A DNA stretch of 64,000 nt from Bacteroidaceae bacterium (GTDB taxonomy: Bacteria > Bacteroidota > Bacteroidia > Bacteroidales > Bacteroidaceae). The stretch spans positions 481,820-545,819 of the forward strand of contig CABIVS010000001.1 in NCBI GenBank assembly GCA_902362375.1, in the 5' to 3' direction. Of the stretch, positions 19,469 through 28,691 are shown piece after piece (the first letter of the stretch is position 1; each line of letters opens with the position of its first letter). The notes beneath the pieces were generated by a model. The model ran no database searches. It saw only the letters and a list, made by a program, of their open reading frames with translations, and had not been told where the DNA came from. The translations under genes and the position numbers were made by a program.

Positions 19469-21223
19469 ATGAAAAAATCGATAATTTATTTAGCAATAAG
19501 CGTAACACTTACACTTTCCGGTTGTGATTATCTGGATGACATGCCCTATGACTGGGCACAACCTGATGATATTTTTACGAATGAGCAGAACTATCTGAAA
19601 CCTATCAATCAGGTTTATGCATATATTCCCGAAGGCTTCAACCACGTAGGAAATGCCTTTTTAGATGCAGCCACTAATGATGGAATAAGCACAATCATAG
19701 ATTCGGATATCCATAAGTTGTCTCGTGGATATATCACTTCTTCAAATCCGATTGAAGAATGCTGGAATAATTCATACAAGGGAATCCAACAAGCTGTTTT
19801 TGCTCGCAAGTATTTGCGTGAAGCCGACTTGGTGTTACAAAATAAGACAGAAGAAGATATCCAGGCATTTAAGGACACTTATTGTGCGGAAACTGAATGT
19901 TTACAGGCCTTATTTGAGTTTAACCTGTTAAGACACTACGGAGGTTTTCCTATTGTCGATCGTATTTATGAAGTTGACGATCCTGAACTGCAAACAAAAG
20001 CAAGAGACTCTTTCAAGGACTGTGTCAATCACATCGTACAGTTGTGTGAGAGTGCTGCCGCTGTGTTGAAAGTTGACCCGGAAGGTGGGAATGGTTCTTA
20101 TGGCCGTATGACTAAAGGAATGGCACTTGCCATTAAAGCCAAGACGTTACTCTACGCCGCAAGCCCACTCTATAACAGAACAGATAATAATGACCCAGTA
20201 CTAGGGTATACTGACGGCTCGGATGTGACAGAACGCTGGCAACTTGCCGCCAAAGCTTGTGCAGATGTAATTAACCTGAATGCAGATGGAACTATAAACC
20301 CAAATGGAAATAAGAAATATAGCCTGATAGCTCTTACTGCTGCTAAAACGTATGATAAGATCTTTATCCATGCTAACCCTAATCAGGAATACATATTGTT
20401 CTACACAGCTGCCAAAGACAATGCTCTGGAAAACAGGCATTATCCCCCTACTATTTCCAAAGATCAGGGAGGAGGTACAGTACCTTCACAGCAATTAATC
20501 GATGCATTTACTATGAAAGATGGAAGTAATTATACCCATTCTTCTGATGGCGAGAACATGTATAATAACAGAGACCCACGTCTGGCAGCAATTATTGGAT
20601 ATGACGGTTCGGTTTATGGAAAGAATACCATCTATACGCGAATTAGTGATAATACAACCATAGACGGACTCAACCAAGTGAAAAACCGTTCGACCAATAC
20701 TGGGTATTATTTGGCTAAGTTCCTGGACAAAACCCTGAACTTCGGACAGGCTAATGTAGGTACTGTTTTCCACTTATTCCCGATGATTCGCTTATCTGAT
20801 ATCCTACTTTCCTACGCAGAAGCCATGCATCACGCTTACGGCATGAATGCGGACCCTGAAGGCTATGGTTTGACAGCAATAGAAGCCGTACAGAAAATAC
20901 GTTCCAGAGCCGGATTCGGAACAGATGATAAATTTCTTAATGGGGTGACAGATGATAACTTCATGGAAAAGGTGAAGCAAGAACGTCGTATCGAACTCTG
21001 TTTTGAAGAACATCGTTACTTTGATTTGCGACGTTGGATGGATGGCAATCAACTAAGAGAACCTATTGTCGGAATGAAAGTAGAAGAAAATGTTTCCGGA
21101 CTTCATTATACTCGCTTTACAGTAGATGAAGCACGCAATTTTAAGGATTACATGTATTATCATCCCATTCCTCTGAAAGTAATCAAGGAAAGCCCTTCCA
21201 TTCAACAAAATCCGGGTTGGTAA
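19469..21223 (+). CDS. SusD-like surface lipoprotein (third pair)
   Basis: This 584-residue lipoprotein has a signal ending LSGC followed by Asp (acidic surface-export signal). SusD features include FLDAATNDG, LFEFNLLRHYGGFPIVDR, ENRHYPPT, QERRIELCFEEHRYFDLRRW and the terminal QQNPGW. It starts only 4 bp after its SusC partner, so the two are translationally close. Shared motifs tie it to the second SusD-like protein (12174). Confidence 0.93.
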   Translation: MKKSIIYLAISVTLTLSGCDYLDDMPYDWAQPDDIFTNEQNYLKPINQVYAYIPEGFNHVGNAFLDAATNDGISTIIDSDIHKLSRGYITSSNPIEECWNNSYKGIQQAVFARKYLREADLVLQNKTEEDIQAFKDTYCAETECLQALFEFNLLRHYGGFPIVDRIYEVDDPELQTKARDSFKDCVNHIVQLCESAAAVLKVDPEGGNGSYGRMTKGMALAIKAKTLLYAASPLYNRTDNNDPVLGYTDGSDVTERWQLAAKACADVINLNADGTINPNGNKKYSLIALTAAKTYDKIFIHANPNQEYILFYTAAKDNALENRHYPPTISKDQGGGTVPSQQLIDAFTMKDGSNYTHSSDGENMYNNRDPRLAAIIGYDGSVYGKNTIYTRISDNTTIDGLNQVKNRSTNTGYYLAKFLDKTLNFGQANVGTVFHLFPMIRLSDILLSYAEAMHHAYGMNADPEGYGLTAIEAVQKIRSRAGFGTDDKFLNGVTDDNFMEKVKQERRIELCFEEHRYFDLRRWMDGNQLREPIVGMKVEENVSGLHYTRFTVDEARNFKDYMYYHPIPLKVIKESPSIQQNPGW

Positions 21224-21255
21224 TGGGGATCAAAACTATTTAATAGATAGAAAAC

Positions 21256-24200
21256 ATGAAAAAAATAATAATATTATTCATATGCTTAACCAGTTCCATC
21301 TGGCATGTCTATGCACAAACCAAAGTTAGCGGAATTGTCAAAGATGCCCAAGGAATGGAGATGATTGGCGCTACTGTCCTTCAGAAAGGGACTAATAATG
21401 GAATAGTGACTGGTTTGGATGGCAAATTTACTCTTACATTGTCCAACGAAGCAGAACAGACAATTCTTATCTCAATGATTGGCTTTATTGAACAATCTAT
21501 TGCCATAAAAAAGAATCATCCTTTTATCAATGTCACTTTAGAAGAAGATGTTGCGCAATTGGATGAAGTCGTTGTTGTAGGATATGGCACACAGAAAAAA
21601 GTATCTCTCACCGGTTCCATTTCTAATGTCGGGACGCAAGACTTGAAAAGTATGCCTGTATCAAGTGTCACAAATGCTTTAGGCGGCCGCATCCCGGGAC
21701 TAGTAACCCGACAGGAAAGCGGACGTCCCGGTGGCGATCAGGCTACGATGTTTGTTCGTGGTCGCGCTTCATTGAACGATTCTAGCCCCTTGGTACTGAT
21801 TGACGGGGTAGAACGCCCTATGGCACAAATCGACCCTGATGATATTGAAACCATCTCCGTGTTAAAGGATGCTTCTGCAACGGCGGTATACGGTGTACGA
21901 GGAGCAAATGGTGTGATACTGGTGACTACCCGACGAGGTCGTGAAGGAGAAACTCAAATTTCTTTCTCGTCTGAATTCGGTGTTACTTCCTTCAATCGTA
22001 TATCTCAAACTCTAAGTGCAGAATCCGTTTCAAGATTCATGCGTGAAGGTGCTATCAATGACGGCTTTGACCCTTCCGATACAGGTAATACCCGAAGCCT
22101 TTTTCTTTCAGAATACGATAACTATCTCTATCGTACCCAAAAAAGTCCGTTCACACACCCGGACAATGACTTTGTAGATATGTTTACGAAGAATGGTTTC
22201 CAACAAAAATACAACGTCAACTTATCCGGTGGAAACAAGACAGTACGCTACTTTGTCTCTGTGGGATACTTTACTCAAACAGGTATGTTTGAGACAGATG
22301 TGGACAAAATTAAAGAACACGAAACGATACAAGCTCTTTTAGCAGCCTCACCAGATGTAGCAAAAGGCTTGTACAAAGAAGGCTATAATTCAGAATACAA
22401 GTACAATAGGCTCACTACCCGTTCAAATATCGATATCAATCTGACTGAAGATTTTAAAGTATCCGTGAATCTTGCTTATCGTTTCGGAAGTCAGAACCGT
22501 CCCTATGGCTACGATGCTGATGGACAGGAAGCCATGCGTTTGTTCGGTATGTTCTACCGCAATTCTCCTCAAGCATTCCCCATCTTGAATGCGAATGGTA
22601 CCTATGCCGCTGCCGATGGGATATGGAGACAAAATCCACTCGTAACGTTATGTTATACAGGTTTTTTTCTTGATTTCAACAATAAGCTTGAGACAGATTT
22701 TGCTTTCAAATATAACCTAAGAAAACTGTTAAAAGGATTAAGTATAGACGGAAAGTTCTCTTACGATGCCGGTTGGAGCAATAACCGCAGCATACAGCAG
22801 CGTCCCAATATCTATCAATATAATCCTGTTAACGAAACCTATAAACAAGGGCTTGAAATGGTGTTGCCAACAAAAGCCACTAACAAAACGGCAGCTACAC
22901 ACCGTAAGTATATTGAAGCAGCAGTTCGCTATAAACAGTCCTTCTCCGGACATAACGTATCCGGACTGGCACTTTATAATATGAGTTACACCTCCACCCC
23001 CGGCGGACGCTATTCTTACGTGCCTCATATCTATCAGGCTTTAGTAGGACGTGTAAACTATGATTATGAAAATCGCTATCTGCTCGAAGTTAACGCAGGT
23101 TATAACGGTTCAAACCGTTTTGCGGAAGGACACCGTTATCAGCTCTTCCCTGCAGCATCAATGGGATGGGTACTGACTAATGAACCTTTCTTTAAAGAAA
23201 ACCCTATCTTAAGTTTTACTAAACTACGCTTCTCTTATGGTGAAGTTGGTAATGACAAGCTGGGAGGCTTCTCTTACTATTATCGTTCAGGATATGATGA
23301 AGGATTAGGGTACACTTTTGGAGAGACACACAATCCTGCGATTAAAGGTCTGATTCAAGGAAAAAGTGCCAATGAAAACATCACATGGGAAGTTGCACGG
23401 AAATACAACTTAGGACTTGAGACAAAATGGCTGAAAGACAAAATATCTGCCAGTATCGACTTTTTTAAAGAACGTCGCAGTAACATCTTATGTGAACCGG
23501 AAAGATATTCTCAGGCAGCCGGTTCAAACGGACTGGCTCCCATAAACTATGGTGTCGTAACAAATCAGGGATATGATCTGGAAATAGGATATCAAGATCA
23601 AAAAGGAGATTTTGGATATTCCGTAAAAGGGATTTACGGATATGCCCACAATGAGATTGTAGAGAAAAGTGAATCAGTGAAACCCTATTCCTATATGTCA
23701 CAAACCGGCAATCCTATCGGACAGTTTATCGGCTATATTTCCGACGGATTCTTCAGTTCTTATGAAGACATAGCAAGTTCTCCCGTTCAATTCGGACAAG
23801 TAAGCCGACCAGGAGATATTAAATACAAAGATTTGAATCATGACGGAGTGATCGATTCCAACGACCAGGCTCCTATCGGTTACAATCCGGTGCCCGAGAT
23901 GACCTTCTCTCTTGCCGCCGGTTTGAACTGGAAAGGATTTGATTTTAGCATATTACTTCAGGGAGCTGCCCGTTCATCTATCTATCTGCAACAAGATATT
24001 GCATGGGATAATTTCTGGGGGAATTATTACGAAGAGCATATCGGAAGATGGACACCGGAGACAGCGGCAACAGCAACATATCCACGTTTCACAAAAGCAG
24101 CCACTGCCGCACATCCTAATTATTATAAATCCGACTATTGGTTGAAAGACTCCAAATACTTGCGTCTGAAAAACATTCAGTTAGGCTACACTATACCTCG

Positions 24201-24372
24201 CAAACTATTGAAAAAATTCGGAGTACGTTCACTTAGAGTATATGCGAATGCCTACAATCTCTTTACATGGGATAACGTAAAAAAGGTAGACCCTGAATCA
24301 TCGAACAATAGCAATGGACAATTCTATCCACAACAAAAAGTAATAAATTTTGGTATCAACCTGAATTTCTAA
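21256..24372 (+). CDS. SusC-like TonB-dependent transporter (fourth pair)
   Basis: A canonical 1038-residue transporter: signal peptide (1-20), carboxypeptidase-regulatory-like domain (about 23-98), VVVVGYG (105-111) followed by TQKKVSLTG, plug (about 120-235, LVLIDGVERP, ATAVYGVRGANGVILVTTRRG) and a barrel ending INFGINLNF. In its N-terminal organisation it resembles the first SusC (4010) more than the second and third. Codon third positions look richer in G/C than in the first two pairs, suggesting a different history within the locus (visual impression only). Confidence 0.95.
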   Translation: MKKIIILFICLTSSIWHVYAQTKVSGIVKDAQGMEMIGATVLQKGTNNGIVTGLDGKFTLTLSNEAEQTILISMIGFIEQSIAIKKNHPFINVTLEEDVAQLDEVVVVGYGTQKKVSLTGSISNVGTQDLKSMPVSSVTNALGGRIPGLVTRQESGRPGGDQATMFVRGRASLNDSSPLVLIDGVERPMAQIDPDDIETISVLKDASATAVYGVRGANGVILVTTRRGREGETQISFSSEFGVTSFNRISQTLSAESVSRFMREGAINDGFDPSDTGNTRSLFLSEYDNYLYRTQKSPFTHPDNDFVDMFTKNGFQQKYNVNLSGGNKTVRYFVSVGYFTQTGMFETDVDKIKEHETIQALLAASPDVAKGLYKEGYNSEYKYNRLTTRSNIDINLTEDFKVSVNLAYRFGSQNRPYGYDADGQEAMRLFGMFYRNSPQAFPILNANGTYAAADGIWRQNPLVTLCYTGFFLDFNNKLETDFAFKYNLRKLLKGLSIDGKFSYDAGWSNNRSIQQRPNIYQYNPVNETYKQGLEMVLPTKATNKTAATHRKYIEAAVRYKQSFSGHNVSGLALYNMSYTSTPGGRYSYVPHIYQALVGRVNYDYENRYLLEVNAGYNGSNRFAEGHRYQLFPAASMGWVLTNEPFFKENPILSFTKLRFSYGEVGNDKLGGFSYYYRSGYDEGLGYTFGETHNPAIKGLIQGKSANENITWEVARKYNLGLETKWLKDKISASIDFFKERRSNILCEPERYSQAAGSNGLAPINYGVVTNQGYDLEIGYQDQKGDFGYSVKGIYGYAHNEIVEKSESVKPYSYMSQTGNPIGQFIGYISDGFFSSYEDIASSPVQFGQVSRPGDIKYKDLNHDGVIDSNDQAPIGYNPVPEMTFSLAAGLNWKGFDFSILLQGAARSSIYLQQDIAWDNFWGNYYEEHIGRWTPETAATATYPRFTKAATAAHPNYYKSDYWLKDSKYLRLKNIQLGYTIPRKLLKKFGVRSLRVYANAYNLFTWDNVKKVDPESSNNSNGQFYPQQKVINFGINLNF

Positions 24373-24391
24373 TGTTTGAAATGAACAATTT

Positions 24392-26101
24392 ATGAGAAAA
24401 CTATTTATATCCTTTGTAACGGCTGTCCTGCTTACCAGTTGTAGTGCAGATAGCCTGATGAAAGAAACCGAACTGGATCTTACAGATACAGAGAAAGTTT
24501 ATTCGGACATTACCTTGACCCGCAAAGTTGCATACGACTTGTATGCACGTATGCGCATGGGGAGAGACCGCCTGGGCAGCTTTGGCTTTTTGGCAAACAT
24601 TGGCGGTTCACCTTGTATGCTTGACAACGCAACAGACGATGGAGCCGGAAATACAACCCGTGCCGGAGGTGCAGTCATTCCCGAACTCGAAAAATTTATC
24701 AAGGGAGGAATTGATGCTTCCAAAGGTTTGATTGGCGGTGACCATCCCTGGATATTCTACTATAAGGCCATTCGTTCTGCAAACACCTTCCTAAACAACG
24801 TAGACCGTTCACCTCTGGAGAATGCAGAGAAGATCTCCTTGAAAAATCAAGTACGTTTTCTGCGTGCATTGTATCACCACGAACTGTTTCGTTTCTACGG
24901 AGCATTAGTAATCGGAGACAAAGAACTCGATCCGTTGCTTTATGATGAAATCAAACGTGAATCGTTAGAGACCACCGTCCGTTGGATTACTAATGAATTC
25001 AAAGAACTTGCAGAACCGGGAGTATTGCCGGACAAATACGATGCGGCAGACTACGGAAGAGCTACCCGGGGAGCAGCCCTAGGCTATCTGGCACGCACAT
25101 TACTTTATGCAGCAAGTCCCTTACACAATGCGTCCGGAGTGACCTGGAGGGAAGCTGCTGATGCTGCCTACGATATGATTGAATATTCTGACAACGGAGA
25201 TTTCTATCGTTTATATGAAGATCCGACCACTCCGGAAAAGAGCTACACACGATTATTCAATACTCGTGCCAATGGTGAGGTAATCATGGGATTTCTCCGC
25301 GCACCGGCAAATGATCTTTACGGAATGATGCCTGCCTTTGACCCCTGGAATGTAAATAAGGAGCTACTGACTTGCCCGGACCAATGGTTGGTAGATTGTT
25401 ATGATATGCTCGACGGTTCACAGCCCATTCTCGGTTACGAATCAAATACGAAAGCCATCATCAACCCGAATTCCGGTTACAATGAAAATTCTCCTTATGC
25501 TAACAGGGATCCCCGTTTGGCGCAAAGCATTCTATGTGATGGTGCTACCTGGCCTCTGGTCAACGGTAAGCCAGCTACAATAGACCTGTCAAAATCATAT
25601 AGATGGGGAAGCGGATACTTCCTGACAAAGTTCCTGGATGACCGTATCGATCATCGAAAAGGTGGTACCACTTACATGGACTTTCCAATGATGAGATATG
25701 CAGAAATACTGCTTGATTATGCAGAAGCCGAGAATGAAGCCGAAGATACGAACACAGCCAGAGAGAAAGCAATAGCCCAACTTAACAGAATCCGTCGCCG
25801 TGCCGGTATCACGACAGACTTACTGGCCGCAGATTATAATCAGGCAACCCTTCGGGAACGCATACGCAAAGAACGCCGTGTAGAACTTTGTTTTGAAGAT
25901 CATCGATTCTTTGATATAAGAAGATGGCTGATAGCAAAAGATGTAATGAGATTACCGGCTGTCGGAATAAAGAAAATTAACGGTGAATATCAACGGGTAA
26001 CTTTGGATACACGTAATTATAACGAGCGCATGAACTTGGCTCCAATACCACAGGATGAAGTTAATAACTGCCCGAATATCTACCAGAATCCGGGATACTA
26101 A
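24392..26101 (+). CDS. SusD-like surface lipoprotein (fourth pair)
   Basis: This 569-residue lipoprotein has a signal ending LTSC, then Ser-Ala-Asp. The helical core contains KNQVRFLRALYHHELFRFYG. The C-terminal block contains RKERRVELCFEDHRFFDIRRW and ends with YQNPGY, the usual SusD finish. It starts 19 bp after the fourth SusC. It has no ESRHYPP/ENRHYPP segment, unlike the second and third SusD-like proteins. Confidence 0.93.
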   Translation: MRKLFISFVTAVLLTSCSADSLMKETELDLTDTEKVYSDITLTRKVAYDLYARMRMGRDRLGSFGFLANIGGSPCMLDNATDDGAGNTTRAGGAVIPELEKFIKGGIDASKGLIGGDHPWIFYYKAIRSANTFLNNVDRSPLENAEKISLKNQVRFLRALYHHELFRFYGALVIGDKELDPLLYDEIKRESLETTVRWITNEFKELAEPGVLPDKYDAADYGRATRGAALGYLARTLLYAASPLHNASGVTWREAADAAYDMIEYSDNGDFYRLYEDPTTPEKSYTRLFNTRANGEVIMGFLRAPANDLYGMMPAFDPWNVNKELLTCPDQWLVDCYDMLDGSQPILGYESNTKAIINPNSGYNENSPYANRDPRLAQSILCDGATWPLVNGKPATIDLSKSYRWGSGYFLTKFLDDRIDHRKGGTTYMDFPMMRYAEILLDYAEAENEAEDTNTAREKAIAQLNRIRRRAGITTDLLAADYNQATLRERIRKERRVELCFEDHRFFDIRRWLIAKDVMRLPAVGIKKINGEYQRVTLDTRNYNERMNLAPIPQDEVNNCPNIYQNPGY

Positions 26102-26135
26102 TCTAAATAGAATGTTTACTTAAAAAAATAAAGTC

Positions 26136-27077
26136 ATGAAAACAAATAGTATAATTGCATTAATTCTGTCAATCAGTTTATTCGGACTATTTAGCTGCGC
26201 AGATAAATATGAAGTTGATTATGAAGCACCTGTCAAAATTGAATTTGCAGATGTCGATCAGAACAATAGAGTATCATTAGAGAAAGGAGTTGCAGAATAC
26301 ACGGCAACTGTCAAAGTACAGGGAGAGATCATGAGTTTTGAAATCTACCAGGCAGATTCCAAAACCGGAATGCAAGGAAATCTGATAGAAGAAACTGCCC
26401 AGTCATTTGCAGACGGAACCACTAATTATGAGACAAGTTACAAGTTTACTTCTTTAAAAGAAAATGCCTGTATTACAGTAGTCGTTCTAGGTGCTGACGG
26501 TCATACGTACCAACGTAACTTATTGGTAGAGATTACTCCTTCTGTCTTATTCTCCGATCCGGATTACGGAAAAGATGGAGAAATAGTAGAGACAGCCTCG
26601 GCCTACTATGGTTGTTATTATGCAACATGGCTTCTTGGACGCACCTATATGGCTGCTGATGCCATGAAATATACAAACGAAGTAGATTTCTCACTCGGAG
26701 ATGTTATCTTGTCTTCGGGAAGTGAAGCAGTACCTGCTTTTGTTTCACCAGCTAAAAGAAGTGAGTATGGTTTGATGACAATTAGCGGTTTACAACATAC
26801 ATTATTTGCTGAAACCTCTTTATCACAAGCGGAATTTAATGCAATCTCCCAGGTAGATGCAACTCCGATAGAAAGTCTGGCAGATCCGACCTCCGAAGTT
26901 TTAGCTATTCAAGCAAATAAAGTTTACCTGTTCAAAACAGCCAATGGAAAGAAAGGATTGATTTGCATACAAAAAATAACAGCAAAAACTGGTACAATCG
27001 AAGTGTCACCGGATAATTGGGTAGAAAACACTAAATACTCATGGGTACAATTACTGACTAAAACTGTGGCAAAGTAA
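26136..27077 (+). CDS. Surface lipoprotein of unknown family (SusE-position)
   Basis: A 313-residue lipoprotein (signal ending LFSC, then Ala-Asp) encoded 34 bp after the fourth SusD. I do not recognise the family. Residues about 30-140 look like a beta-sandwich repeat (VEYTATVKVQGE-like strands and SYKFTSLKENACITVVVLG, reminiscent of fibronectin-type folds). The rest has YYGCYYATWLLGRTYM and a beta-rich end. Its position matches the glycan-binding SusE/F-type proteins of other loci, so surface binding is the likely role by context. It is followed by a terminator at 27130-27168. Confidence 0.65.
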   Translation: MKTNSIIALILSISLFGLFSCADKYEVDYEAPVKIEFADVDQNNRVSLEKGVAEYTATVKVQGEIMSFEIYQADSKTGMQGNLIEETAQSFADGTTNYETSYKFTSLKENACITVVVLGADGHTYQRNLLVEITPSVLFSDPDYGKDGEIVETASAYYGCYYATWLLGRTYMAADAMKYTNEVDFSLGDVILSSGSEAVPAFVSPAKRSEYGLMTISGLQHTLFAETSLSQAEFNAISQVDATPIESLADPTSEVLAIQANKVYLFKTANGKKGLICIQKITAKTGTIEVSPDNWVENTKYSWVQLLTKTVAK

Positions 27078-27129
27078 AGCTCCCATTCAAGATACTCTCT
27101 CCAATGACAGTACCATAGAATAATTAGAA

Positions 27130-27168
27130 GAATAGAGAAGTTTTCGGTTTCTACGAGCTTCTCTATTC
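27130..27168 (+). terminator. Terminator after the SusC/SusD operon
   Basis: The inverted repeat GAATAGAGAAG / CTTCTCTATTC (11-bp arms, 17-base loop) is followed by CTGTTTT. It lies 53 bp after the lipoprotein gene and should end the long transport transcript before the two following sulfatase genes. Confidence 0.65.
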
Positions 27169-27263
27169 CTGTTTTATCAACAGAAGAAAGGAGAAATCTA
27201 TCATTCTACCATTTTTTTTCCTTTATTGATTAGTATTTTTCCTTCCTTCTCTGATATCTTCCC

Positions 27264-27271
27264 TACTTTTG
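27264..27271 (+). promoter_or_regulatory. Putative -7 box for the sulfatase pair
   Basis: TACTTTTG matches the Bacteroides sigma -7 consensus TAnnTTTG and lies 47 bp before the ATG at 27318, downstream of a terminator. No perfect TTTG -33 element is present; only a T-rich stretch lies upstream. It implies that the two sulfatases can be transcribed separately from the transport genes. Confidence 0.45.
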
Positions 27272-27317
27272 CGAAAAGTCATCACGAAAAACTGAAGTTA
27301 ATTAAATCAAAATAATT

Positions 27318-28679
27318 ATGAACTTAAAAAAACATTTACCCTGGTTGGGAGCCCTCCTCCCCATTGCTAACACACAAGCTGAAACAAAACCCAATGTAGT
27401 AATTATCTATATCGATGATATGGGTATCGGTGATATCGGTTGCTATGGAGGTAAATTCGCTCCTACTCCTAATATTGATAAATTGGCACAGAACGGATTA
27501 TTATTCAATCAGTATTATTCTTCTGCGCCGGTTAGTTCTCCATCCCGCTGCGGACTGACAACAGGTCTATTTCCTCTTGAAGTGGGAATCAACACTTTCC
27601 TGAACGACAAAGCGAGCAATAGGAAATGCGAGCAACGTAACTTCCTTGATGATAAGTTGCCTTCAATGGCACGTGCTTTCCAAAATGCAGGTTACTCAAC
27701 AGGACATATCGGAAAATGGCACATGGGAGGCGGACGCGACGTACATGATGCTCCTTCTATTAAGAATTACGGTTTTGATGAATACATTTCAACTTACGAG
27801 AGCCCGGATCCGGAACCCGCAATCACTGCTACTAAGTGGATATGGTCGGATAAAGACAGTGTGAAACGCTGGAGACGTACCGAATACTTTGTAGATAAAA
27901 GTATTGAGTTTGTAAAACATCACAAAGATGAGCCTTTCTTCCTGAACCTATGGCCGGATGACATGCACACCCCTTGGGTACCGGAATTCAAACAAAAGGA
28001 AAGAAAAAGCTGGGAAACACAGGAAGCGTTTGCACCCGTACTTGCGGAAATGGATAAACAGCTCGGACGTTTTATCAAAGCACTGGATGAGTTGGGACTG
28101 GCGGAAAACACAATCATTATTTTCACCAGTGACAATGGTCCCGCACCTAGCTTCAAATCTGTACGTTCCGCTTATCTGAGGGGAACTAAAAATAGTCTTT
28201 ATGAAGGCGGTATCCGCATGCCGTTCATCGTCAGATATCCTAAGAAGATTAAAGCCGGACAGGTAAATAATGAGTCTGTATTATGTGCCGTAGATTTATA
28301 TCCGACTTTATGTTCAGTAGCGGGAATCAAAACTGAAAAAGGCTACAAAGGTGATGGGCAGAACTATGCAAAAGTTCTTCTCGGAAAATCGGAAGCTAAA
28401 CGCAAGACTGATTTAATGTGGGACTTCGGAAGAAACAAATTCTTCATGTTCCCCGGAAATGCTTATGATAAAAGCCCTCATTTAGCTATACGCAGCGGAA
28501 AATGGAAATTATTAGTGAATGGTGACGGAAGTGATGCACAACTATATGACATGGAAAAGGATAAGTTTGAAAAGAGCAATATCGCAAGTGAGCATCCTGA
28601 TCTGGTTGCCAAGTTGAGCAAAAAGGTATGCCAATGGTATGCCGAAAACAAAGACAAAGGACTACAAACCTCTAATTAA
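27318..28679 (+). CDS. Sulfatase (Ser-type active site)
   Basis: A 453-residue secreted S1-family sulfatase with a signal peptide (about 1-21, ending NTQA). IYIDDMGIGDIGCYGG (about 30-45) supplies the first calcium-ligand Asp pair, and FTSDNGPAPS the second metal segment. The maturation motif is S-S-P-S-R with Ser73 at the formylglycine position, so it is Ser-type. GHIGKWHMGGG is the conserved mid-protein active-site region. It lies 12 bp upstream of another sulfatase gene and the two are probably co-transcribed. The sulfated sugar cannot be named from sequence. Confidence 0.93.
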   Translation: MNLKKHLPWLGALLPIANTQAETKPNVVIIYIDDMGIGDIGCYGGKFAPTPNIDKLAQNGLLFNQYYSSAPVSSPSRCGLTTGLFPLEVGINTFLNDKASNRKCEQRNFLDDKLPSMARAFQNAGYSTGHIGKWHMGGGRDVHDAPSIKNYGFDEYISTYESPDPEPAITATKWIWSDKDSVKRWRRTEYFVDKSIEFVKHHKDEPFFLNLWPDDMHTPWVPEFKQKERKSWETQEAFAPVLAEMDKQLGRFIKALDELGLAENTIIIFTSDNGPAPSFKSVRSAYLRGTKNSLYEGGIRMPFIVRYPKKIKAGQVNNESVLCAVDLYPTLCSVAGIKTEKGYKGDGQNYAKVLLGKSEAKRKTDLMWDFGRNKFFMFPGNAYDKSPHLAIRSGKWKLLVNGDGSDAQLYDMEKDKFEKSNIASEHPDLVAKLSKKVCQWYAENKDKGLQTSN

Positions 28680-28691
28680 ACAATAATATTC